This document shows positions 1 through 6,379 of a DNA stretch of 18,120 nucleotides, in pieces (within the stretch, counting starts at the first letter, position 1; the number at the start of each line of letters is the position of its first letter). Location of the stretch: NCBI GenBank assembly GCA_964395765.1, contig CAYNCU010000071.1, positions 1 through 18,120 on the forward strand, written 5' to 3'. The stretch comes from DATDPY01 sp964395765 (lineage in GTDB: Bacteria > Bacteroidota > Bacteroidia > Cytophagales > Cyclobacteriaceae). The notes beneath the pieces were generated by a model. The model was given only the letters and a program-made list of their open reading frames with translations, was not told the DNA's origin and did not search any database. The position numbers were made by a program, and so were the translations under genes.

Positions 1-693
1 CGCGGCATGCCGACGGTCATCAACAACGTTGAAACGCTATGTTCCATCGCGAGGATTATCCTGAATGGAAGGGCCTGGTTTCGTGCCATAGGCACCAAAG
101 ACTCTACAGGAACCAAGATTCTTAGTGTATCCGGCGATTGCCGTTTCCCGGGAGTTTATGAAGTGGAATGGGGATTTTCCGTTAACGATATCCTGGAAAT
201 GGTAGGTGCCGAAAACATCCAGGCTGTCCAGGTGGGAGGCCCATCCGGTTCCTGTATCGGCCCCGATGAGTTCGGCCGAAGCCTGGGCTATGAAGACCTC
301 GCCACCGGGGGATCGCTGATCATTATCGGAAAATACCGCGACTTGCTGAAAGACGTGGTATTGAATTTCATGGATTTTTTCATTGACGAATCCTGCGGCT
401 CCTGTGCTCCCTGTCGCATACTTACCGTTGTGTTCCGTGACAAGCTCAGGAAGATCCTTTCCGGAAAAGGGGTAAAACAGGACATTGATGACATTAAGAG
501 CTGGGCGCCCCTGGCAAAGCTGAACCGATGCGGCCTGGGACAAGTTGCTCTGAACCCCATTGTATCTACCCTGAAAAACTTTCCGGAACTCTATGAGGCA
601 AGGCTCCAGAAAAATAAATCTTTCGACGAAGGCTTTGACCTGAACAGCGCCGTAAAGGAATCCATTGCCATTACCGGAAGAAATGCTTTTTAA
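1..693 (+). CDS. hoxF: HoxF, NAD(P)H-binding diaphorase subunit of a bidirectional [NiFe] hydrogenase (C-terminal part, 5' end outside window)
   Basis: This is the C-terminal part of a NuoF/HoxF-type flavoprotein, which transfers electrons between NAD(P)H, FMN and iron-sulfur clusters. The frame is open from base 1, so the ATG at 7 is internal. The first residues (PTVINNVETL) match the conserved NuoF/HoxF segment after the FMN/NADH-binding region. A [4Fe-4S] site is seen as ESCGSCAPCR (Cys codons at 394, 403 and 412) plus a fourth Cys at 529 in NRCGLGQ. The tail FDLNSAVKESIAITGR resembles the FDL...TGR ending I recall from HoxF rather than NuoF. The gene lies 11 bases upstream of hoxU and heads the hoxFUYH order. 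NuoF or HydB of another complex are alternatives, but the adjoining hoxYH genes make HoxF much more likely. The N-terminal two thirds cannot be judged. Confidence 0.9.
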   Translation, partial: RGMPTVINNVETLCSIARIILNGRAWFRAIGTKDSTGTKILSVSGDCRFPGVYEVEWGFSVNDILEMVGAENIQAVQVGGPSGSCIGPDEFGRSLGYEDLATGGSLIIIGKYRDLLKDVVLNFMDFFIDESCGSCAPCRILTVVFRDKLRKILSGKGVKQDIDDIKSWAPLAKLNRCGLGQVALNPIVSTLKNFPELYEARLQKNKSFDEGFDLNSAVKESIAITGRNAF

Positions 694-704
694 ATAATCA
701 AAAT

Positions 705-1415
705 ATGACTGACTCAATTAAAATAACAATAGACGGTGTTCAATGCATAGCCCAGCGGGGGCAAACCATACTGGAAGCTGCGAAGGCCAATAATATTTAT
801 ATCCCGTCGCTATGTAATTACCCGGGCCTGAAGCCCAGGGGCGGATGCCGGATATGTAATGTTAAAATAGCGGGAAGAATGCTTACCTCCTGCACAACGC
901 CTGTCGCTCCCGAAATGATGATCGAGAGCAATACTTCCGAGATTAATGAATTAAGGAAAATGATCGTGGAACTGCTTTTTGTTGAAGGCAATCATTTCTG
1001 CCCGTTCTGTGAAAAAAGCGGTAATTGTGAATTGCAGGCGTTGGCTTACCGGTTCCAAATCGCGGTACCGAGGTTTCCTTACCGTTTCCCGAAGAAAGAA
1101 ATTATTGCATCCGATTCAAAACTGATCAAGGAGCAGAACCGGTGTATTCAGTGCAAACGCTGTATACGGGCTATCAAGGATAAGAAAGGAAGAAATCTTT
1201 TCGCCCTGAAGCGGAGAGGTTTCAAAGGAGAGGTGGTCATGGATGCCAAACTGATAGCCGGCATTTCCGATGAACTGGCCCAGAAGGCCATGGATATCTG
1301 CCCGGTGGGTTCAATTATCCGTAAGGAAAGGGGGTATAAAGATCCGATCGGTCAGAGGAAGTTCGACAATAACCCCATCGGGTATGAAGTTGAAATGAAT
1401 AAAACAACCCTTTAA
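705..1415 (+). CDS. hoxU: HoxU, iron-sulfur diaphorase subunit of bidirectional [NiFe] hydrogenase
   Basis: This 236-residue protein corresponds to the N-terminal part of NuoG and to HoxU. It carries electrons between HoxF and the hydrogenase dimer in the cytoplasm. Three cluster sites are visible in order. A plant-type [2Fe-2S] site uses Cys37, Cys48, Cys51 and Cys63 (LC..., GGCRIC, SC). A NuoG-type His-Cys3 [4Fe-4S] site uses His97, Cys99, Cys102 and Cys108. A further [4Fe-4S] site uses Cys147, Cys150 and Cys153 (RCIQCKRC) with Cys199 in DICPVGS. The length is as expected for HoxU and much shorter than NuoG, which has an added molybdopterin-type domain. The start ATG at 705 has no Shine-Dalgarno sequence but an A-rich leader. 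It is 11 bases after hoxF and 10 bases before hoxY, so one transcript is likely. Confidence 0.93.
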   Translation: MTDSIKITIDGVQCIAQRGQTILEAAKANNIYIPSLCNYPGLKPRGGCRICNVKIAGRMLTSCTTPVAPEMMIESNTSEINELRKMIVELLFVEGNHFCPFCEKSGNCELQALAYRFQIAVPRFPYRFPKKEIIASDSKLIKEQNRCIQCKRCIRAIKDKKGRNLFALKRRGFKGEVVMDAKLIAGISDELAQKAMDICPVGSIIRKERGYKDPIGQRKFDNNPIGYEVEMNKTTL

Positions 1416-1425
1416 TATTTTTAAT

Positions 1426-1974
1426 ATGAGTAAGCCAATTATAGCAACGATTTCACTGGCAGGGTGCTTCGGTTGTCATATGTCGTTACTGGATATCGAT
1501 GAAAGGATCCTGGATCTGATTGAACTGGTGGAATTCAACAAGTCCCCTATTAATGACATCAAGAAATTCACGAAAAAATGTGATATCGGGTTTATCGAAG
1601 GCGGTGTATGTAACAGTGAAAATGTGCATGTGCTGAGGGAGTTCAGGGAGAATTGCAAAATACTGATCTCGGTCGGGGAATGTGCCATCATGGGTGGGCT
1701 TCCGGCCATGCGGAACGGCATCCCCGTAAAGGAGTGCCTGGAGGAAGCCTATCTTTACGGGCCCTCGGTTCAACCGAATGAAAATAATGTCATACCCAAT
1801 GACGAAGAACTTCCGCTTATCCTCGATAAGGTATATCCCTGTCACGAAGTGGTCAGGATCGATTATTTCCTTCCCGGTTGTCCGCCCAGGGCCGACCTGA
1901 TCTTTAATGCGCTGTCGGCACTTATCACCGGGCAAACTGCCAATATTCCTTATGAAGTTTTTAAATATGATTAA
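1426..1974 (+). CDS. hoxY: HoxY, small subunit of bidirectional [NiFe] hydrogenase
   Basis: This 182-residue protein is the short small subunit typical of cytoplasmic group 3 hydrogenases. It lacks the Tat signal and the medial and distal cluster domain of membrane uptake enzymes. It holds the proximal [4Fe-4S] cluster next to the Ni-Fe site in HoxH and passes electrons to HoxU. The expected ligands are visible: Cys14 and Cys17 (AGCFGCHMSLLDIDE), Cys86 (VGECA) and Cys151 (LPGCPPRAD). The segment EGGVC near residue 62 is also family-typical. It sits 10 bases after hoxU and 14 bases before hoxH. Length and motif order fit HoxY well. The F420-reducing and Mvh small subunits are related alternatives, but the diaphorase genes upstream argue for the NAD(P)-linked group 3d. 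Confidence 0.95.
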   Translation: MSKPIIATISLAGCFGCHMSLLDIDERILDLIELVEFNKSPINDIKKFTKKCDIGFIEGGVCNSENVHVLREFRENCKILISVGECAIMGGLPAMRNGIPVKECLEEAYLYGPSVQPNENNVIPNDEELPLILDKVYPCHEVVRIDYFLPGCPPRADLIFNALSALITGQTANIPYEVFKYD

Positions 1975-1988
1975 TTATTTGTGATCCT

Positions 1989-3437
1989 ATGGGACAGAAA
2001 ATAACAATAGAACCGGTAACACGTGTTGAAGGACATGGGAAGGTTACCATCCATCTTGATGAAAGAAACAATGTAGTGCAGAGTCGTCTTCATATTGTGG
2101 AGTTCAGGGGATTTGAACGATTTATCCAGGGGCGACCCTATTGGGAAGTACCGGTGCTGGTTCAGCGGTTGTGCGGGATCTGCCCGGTAAGTCATCACCT
2201 GGCAGCCGCCAAAGCTATGGATATAATCGTCGGGGTTTCCCCGCAGGACCTGTCTCCTTCTGCTGAGAAAATAAGAAGGCTGATGCATTACGGCCAGTTC
2301 TTCCAGTCGCATTCACTTCACTTTTTCCACCTTGCCTCTCCGGATCTGCTGTTCGGGATTGACGCTGAAGTTTCCAAAAGAAATGTGATCGGTGTGGCGA
2401 AAGAATTCAAAGATCTCGCCGTGCAGGGCGTTATGATGCGGAAATTCGGGCAGGAGATCATTGAAGTAACGGCAGGGAAAAAGATCCACGGAACAGGCGC
2501 CATCCCGGGTGGGGTAAACAAGCACCTTACCCTGGATGATAAAATGAGGTTCCTCATCGGCAAGGATCCCATGAACGTGGATTACATGATCGAATGGGCG
2601 CAGGCGGCCGTGAACCTGTTTAAAAACTATCACAGGGACAACAAGGAATTCATCGATAATTTTGCCGCTTTTCCTTCCAGCCACCTGAGCCTGGTAAGAA
2701 AAGACGGCGCCCTGGATATTTATCACGGTGTGTTGCGCGCCGTCGATTCGGAAGGAAAGAAGATCCTCCACGATGTCGATTACCAGGATTACCTGGATTA
2801 CATTGCTGAAGAAGTGAGGCCATGGACTTATATGAAATTTCCTTACCTGCGTTCGTTAGGACAGAAAAACGGCTGGTACCGTGTCGGTCCGCTGGCCCGG
2901 TTGAATACCTGCGATTTCATTCCCAGCCCCCTGGCACAAAAAGAATTTGAAGAATTCAAAGCCTATACCAAGGGGAAGCCGAACAATATGTCCATGCATA
3001 CCCATTGGGCCCGGCTTATCGAGATCCTTCATGCTGCAGAAATGATAAAGGAATTACTCAACGACCCGGATATCCTTGGAGAAGATCTGGTAAGGAAAGG
3101 GGCAAAACAGATTGAAGGTGTCGGCTTATTGGAAGCTCCAAGGGGAACGCTCTTTCATCATTATAAGATCAATAATGACGACCAGGTGGAAATGGCAAAC
3201 CTGATCGTATCCACCACTAATAATAACGAGCCCATGAACCGGGCAGTGGAGGAAGCGGCGAAGCGGGTAATGAATGGGCAGGATAAAATAACGGAAGGCA
3301 TGCTCAATGCCGTAGAAACTGCGATCCGGGCGTATGATCCCTGCCTGAGCTGTGCGACCCATGCCTTGGGACAAATGCCGCTGGAAATATCGTTGTTCAA
3401 TTCAAAAAATGAATTAATTGATCACATGACGACATAA
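1989..3437 (+). CDS. hoxH: HoxH, catalytic large subunit of bidirectional [NiFe] hydrogenase
   Basis: This 482-residue protein binds the Ni-Fe(CN)2CO active site where H2 is oxidised or protons are reduced. The N-terminal L1 motif is RLCGICPVSHH with Cys62 and Cys65. The C-terminal L2 motif is DPCLSCATH with Cys452, Cys455 and His458. After His458 comes a 24-residue tail (begins ALGQMPLEISLF), the kind of extension removed by a maturation endopeptidase once nickel is inserted. A tail of this length matches what is known for the NAD-reducing HoxH of Ralstonia. The N-terminus (KITIEPVTRVEGHGKV) is also characteristic. Because the tail is present, the precursor should depend on a protease, and hoxW lies directly downstream. 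All active-site cysteines are present, so nothing suggests a degenerate copy. Confidence 0.96.
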   Translation: MGQKITIEPVTRVEGHGKVTIHLDERNNVVQSRLHIVEFRGFERFIQGRPYWEVPVLVQRLCGICPVSHHLAAAKAMDIIVGVSPQDLSPSAEKIRRLMHYGQFFQSHSLHFFHLASPDLLFGIDAEVSKRNVIGVAKEFKDLAVQGVMMRKFGQEIIEVTAGKKIHGTGAIPGGVNKHLTLDDKMRFLIGKDPMNVDYMIEWAQAAVNLFKNYHRDNKEFIDNFAAFPSSHLSLVRKDGALDIYHGVLRAVDSEGKKILHDVDYQDYLDYIAEEVRPWTYMKFPYLRSLGQKNGWYRVGPLARLNTCDFIPSPLAQKEFEEFKAYTKGKPNNMSMHTHWARLIEILHAAEMIKELLNDPDILGEDLVRKGAKQIEGVGLLEAPRGTLFHHYKINNDDQVEMANLIVSTTNNNEPMNRAVEEAAKRVMNGQDKITEGMLNAVETAIRAYDPCLSCATHALGQMPLEISLFNSKNELIDHMTT

Positions 3438-3461
3438 AATCAAAAAAAACCTCCCGCAGAC

Positions 3462-3503
3462 CCCGCAGATTTCCGCTGATCCATTTTCTGCGAAATCTGC
3501 GGG
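3462..3503. repeat. Inverted repeat (12-bp arms) between hoxH and hoxW, CCCGCAGATTTC type
   Basis: CCCGCAGATTTC at 3462-3473 is the exact reverse complement of GAAATCTGCGGG at 3492-3503, with an 18-base loop. A further CCCGCAGA copy lies just upstream at 3453-3460. The units look like the CCGCAGATTT/TCTGCGAAAT intergenic repeats I recall as dispersed in Bacteroidota genomes; this recollection was not checked. It could fold in RNA and attenuate or process the transcript between hoxH and hoxW. No clear U-tract follows on the + strand. Confidence 0.6.
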
Positions 3504-3533
3504 TACTAAAAATACTTTTTAAACTTAACTCTC

Positions 3534-4028
3534 ATGGAAAACAAATTAAAAATATTAATCTTCGGATACGGCAACCCCGGTCGAAAGGATGACGGCCTGG
3601 GCCCGATGCTTTCCGAAAAGATCGGGGAATGGCTTGTGGAAAACAATATAACCGGAATCGATGTGGACTCCAATTACCAGTTGAATATAGAAGACGCCTA
3701 TTCGATAAAAGATTACGATCTTGTATTTTTTGCCGATGCTTCCCGCGAAGATATTGATCATTTTATGATCGATCAGGTAACGCCTTCAGAAAAAGCCGGT
3801 TTTAATACTCATACAGTTTCGCCCGGCTTTGTTCTCGATCTTTGTAACAAATTATATAATAAAAACCCGCAGGTTTTTCTTTTGCATATCAGAGGTTACG
3901 ATTTTTCAATGGAAGAAAGCCTGAGTGATGAAGCCCGGGAAAACCTTGAAAAGGTGTTCAATCACCTTACTGAACTATTATCGAAACCTGATTTAATCAG
4001 AAAACAGGATATGAGGATTTCCATCTGA
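3534..4028 (+). CDS. hoxW: HoxW-type [NiFe] hydrogenase maturation endopeptidase (peptidase family M52)
   Basis: This 164-residue protein is a HybD/HoxW-type endopeptidase, which clips the C-terminal tail of the large subunit after nickel insertion. Family features are visible: the N-terminal motif GYGNPGRKDDGLG (residues 11-23, acidic Asp19/Asp20), a following QLNIEDA segment, Asp68 in FFADAS, and His93 in THTVSPG. Asp19/20, Asp68 and His93 correspond to the nickel-sensing ligands of the family. The segment HIRGYDFSMEESLS is typical of proteases serving group 3 enzymes. It follows hoxH by 96 bases, a gap holding an inverted repeat, and probably shares the operon. Its substrate is inferred to be HoxH because it is the neighbouring gene with a matching 24-residue tail. 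The start ATG has no Shine-Dalgarno sequence. Confidence 0.92.
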   Translation: MENKLKILIFGYGNPGRKDDGLGPMLSEKIGEWLVENNITGIDVDSNYQLNIEDAYSIKDYDLVFFADASREDIDHFMIDQVTPSEKAGFNTHTVSPGFVLDLCNKLYNKNPQVFLLHIRGYDFSMEESLSDEARENLEKVFNHLTELLSKPDLIRKQDMRISI

Positions 4029-4113
4029 ATCCAGCTTCCTATATTTAATTATTTCACGGAGGAATCCGGAGCCATTTTTTTTTAACTGTATACAACCTGT
4101 AAATTATTTTCAC

Positions 4114-6117
4114 ATGAAATACATTATTTCCTCCCTGCTATTTTTATCGGTATTTGCATGTCAGCCGGATAAAGACTTCCTGGCGATCCATCAAAAAACC
4201 GATTCTATAATCGGATCCGGTGAAACACATCTGTATCGGGTAAAACTCGACAAGGATCAGTATTGTGCCCTCGTTGTACAACAAGAAGGTATCGATATCG
4301 GGATCAGGTTAATTGGTCCTGAAGGGGACACACTGAATAATTTTGACAGTCCTAACGGCAAATGGGGGCCTGAAAACATTAGCTTTTTTAACGGCGCAAC
4401 AGGAATCTATACTTTGCAGGTTCAACCGCTTATACCGGGTTCGGAAAAAGGAAGATATTCTATAGAATTAATCAGCATGGAGGAAAAAGGCCGTACCCTG
4501 GAAAAGCAGGTCGATCAATTATTTACCTTCTGGGACAAGAAAGGGAGCCCCGGTGCCGCTGTGGCCATCGCACACGAGGACAAAATTCTTTACAGTAAGG
4601 GTTACGGTTACGCCGATCTTGAATATGATATTCCCAACAATCCGCAAACAATTTTCCATATTGCTTCCCTATCAAAACAGTTCACTGCTTTTTCCATCGC
4701 ATTATTGGCGGGGCAGGGAAAAATTTCATTAAACGATGACATCAGGAAGTATCTTCCGGAATTACACAACTTCGGCGATACGATCCGCATTCGTCATTTA
4801 CTGCACCATACCAGTGGCTTACGGGACCAATGGAATCTGCTGGCGCTGGCCGGGTGGCGCCTGGATGATGTGATCACGCGGGAACAGATCCTGCGGATGA
4901 TGAGCCGTCAAACGGAACTGAATTTCAGTCCCGGGGAACGGATGCTCTACTGCAACACGGGCTTCACCCTGCTGGCCGAGATCGTGAGCCGGGTAAGCGG
5001 TCAGTCGTTTGCCGCCTGGACAAAAGACAATATTTTTGATCCCCTTGGCATGAAGAATACCTTGTTTTATGATGATCATGAAAAAATTGTTCCCGGCCGG
5101 GCCTATTCTTATAACGATGATAAAAACGGGTTTAAAAAAAGTGTGTTGAGCTACGCGAATGTCGGGGCAACCAGTCTTTTCACAACAGTGGAGGATATTA
5201 TGAAATGGGCTGATAATTTCAGGACCATGAAAGTCGGCAGCCCGGATGTGATGGCCATGATGAATGAAAAAGGGATTCTAAATAATGGCGACACCTTATC
5301 CTATGCACTGGGACAATTTGAAGACCGATATAAAGGGCTGAAGGCTATTCATCATGGTGGCGCTGACGCCGGTTACAGAACCTACCTGATTCGCTTTCCC
5401 GATCAGGCTTATTCCATCGCCGTTTTCAGCAATGACGGATCCTTTGACCCTGGTAAAATTGCCTATACTATTGCCGATATTTATTTAAAGGATTATTTCA
5501 CTCCTGAAAAGAAGGAAGATAAGAAACAGGACGCGGCAAAAACTGAAAATACAACCCCGGTCAATGTTACAGCATCTCTATTAAACGAATACACGGGAAG
5601 ATATAGTTTAATGCCGGGCATGGTGGTGGAGATCAGTTTAAATAACGGAATTCTGATGGCGCAGGCTACCGGTCAGCCACAAGTCAGGATGGTTGCCCGG
5701 AGCGATACCTCATTCTATATTGTGGAGGGTGACGCAACCCTTATTTTTAAACGGAACCACGATCAAAAAGTCGATCGCTTTACCCTATTACAGGGTGGGG
5801 CGGAAATCAATGCTCCGAGGTTACCGGATTTCGATATTCAGAAAGTAAATCTTGTCGAATATGAAGGATCCTTTTACAGCCCGGAATTGCAAACGAGCTA
5901 TACTTTCAAAGTAAAGAACGATACCCTCATCGCGGAACATCAACGACACGATCCTATCAAATTATTCCCCATAAAGGAAGACTCTTTTGCCGGGGATCAG
6001 TGGTTTTTCGGGAATCTCGATTTCGTGCGGAATTCAAAGAAAGAAATCACAGGCTGCCTTGTATCCAGCGGAAGGGTGCTGAATATAAAATTTAAAAAGA
6101 CGGATTGCCTGGAATAG
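4114..6117 (+). CDS. Lipoprotein serine hydrolase, beta-lactamase (class C / S12 peptidase) family
   Basis: This 667-residue protein begins with a short hydrophobic signal and a probable lipobox ending at Cys16 (LSVFAC), so it should be a lipid-anchored envelope protein. Residues about 30-125 form a beta-rich segment resembling a pre-peptidase C-terminal-like sandwich. Residues about 135-460 are the penicillin-binding/beta-lactamase fold. The catalytic SxxK is Ser185-Leu-Ser-Lys188, the YxN is Tyr279-Cys-Asn281, and the KTG-equivalent is His414-Gly-Gly416. Residues about 490-660 form a beta-rich C-terminal domain of the kind found in Bacteroidota serine hydrolases. All catalytic residues are intact. 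Members of this family include D-aminopeptidases, carboxypeptidases and esterases; substrate cannot be told from sequence, and antibiotic resistance should not be assumed. It stands alone on the + strand, 85 bases after hoxW. Confidence 0.9.
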   Translation: MKYIISSLLFLSVFACQPDKDFLAIHQKTDSIIGSGETHLYRVKLDKDQYCALVVQQEGIDIGIRLIGPEGDTLNNFDSPNGKWGPENISFFNGATGIYTLQVQPLIPGSEKGRYSIELISMEEKGRTLEKQVDQLFTFWDKKGSPGAAVAIAHEDKILYSKGYGYADLEYDIPNNPQTIFHIASLSKQFTAFSIALLAGQGKISLNDDIRKYLPELHNFGDTIRIRHLLHHTSGLRDQWNLLALAGWRLDDVITREQILRMMSRQTELNFSPGERMLYCNTGFTLLAEIVSRVSGQSFAAWTKDNIFDPLGMKNTLFYDDHEKIVPGRAYSYNDDKNGFKKSVLSYANVGATSLFTTVEDIMKWADNFRTMKVGSPDVMAMMNEKGILNNGDTLSYALGQFEDRYKGLKAIHHGGADAGYRTYLIRFPDQAYSIAVFSNDGSFDPGKIAYTIADIYLKDYFTPEKKEDKKQDAAKTENTTPVNVTASLLNEYTGRYSLMPGMVVEISLNNGILMAQATGQPQVRMVARSDTSFYIVEGDATLIFKRNHDQKVDRFTLLQGGAEINAPRLPDFDIQKVNLVEYEGSFYSPELQTSYTFKVKNDTLIAEHQRHDPIKLFPIKEDSFAGDQWFFGNLDFVRNSKKEITGCLVSSGRVLNIKFKKTDCLE

Positions 6118-6154
6118 ATATTTCCGAAAATTCTTACTATAATAAATGCATAGA

Positions 6155-6196
6155 TTGCTCATTCTATTGAGCAAAATCGCTCAATGGAATGAGCAA
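6155..6196 (+). terminator. Strong hairpin after the serine hydrolase gene, probable intrinsic terminator between convergent genes
   Basis: The arms are TTGCTCATTCTATTGAGC (6155-6172) and its reverse complement at 6179-6196, 18 pairs with one G-U wobble and a 6-base loop. It is followed by AATTTTTAA, a short and imperfect U-tract. It lies 37 bases after the hydrolase stop. Each arm is itself a small palindrome (GCTCA...TGAGC), so the element contains GCTCA/TGAGC four times. It could instead be a protein-binding site. Confidence 0.6.
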
Positions 6197-6328
6197 AATT
6201 TTTAATATCTATCAATGCCTTCAAAAACAGGAACTTCTTAACAGAATGAATATATCGTTGAACCCCATTCACCATTACAGGGAAATCTCCGGGTATTACT
6301 ATTAATTTTAAGGATGGCCATAATTATT

Positions 6329-6375
6329 TTTTCTCTGTGTAACACTGTGCCACCTCCATGGTCCTCTGTGCAATA
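6329..6375. repeat. CTCTGTG-type imperfect tandem repeat next to the DUF5916 stop codon
   Basis: On the + strand the units CTCTGTGTAACACTGTG and CTCTGTGCAA surround a CCACCTCCATGG core. The reverse strand reads as GCACAGAG...CACAGTG...ACACAGAG. This resembles the CTCTGCGTAACTCTGTG repeats I recall as scattered between genes in Bacteroidota; only a genome search can confirm that. It starts within a few bases downstream of the DUF5916 stop at 6380-6382. Confidence 0.5.
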
Positions 6376-6379
6376 AATA

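Noticed and set aside
37..717. Long minus-strand open frame opposite hoxF and the start of hoxU
   Set aside because: It is a shadow of the real HoxF frame; the product has no recognisable family features while the + strand carries conserved cluster motifs.
2313..2771. Minus-strand open frame inside hoxH
   Set aside because: It overlaps the well-conserved HoxH coding frame and has no independent motif or start context.
4060..4083. CGGAGGAATCCG followed by a run of T before the serine hydrolase gene
   Set aside because: The stem is only four base pairs and is separated from the T-run, so it is too weak to call a terminator for hoxW.
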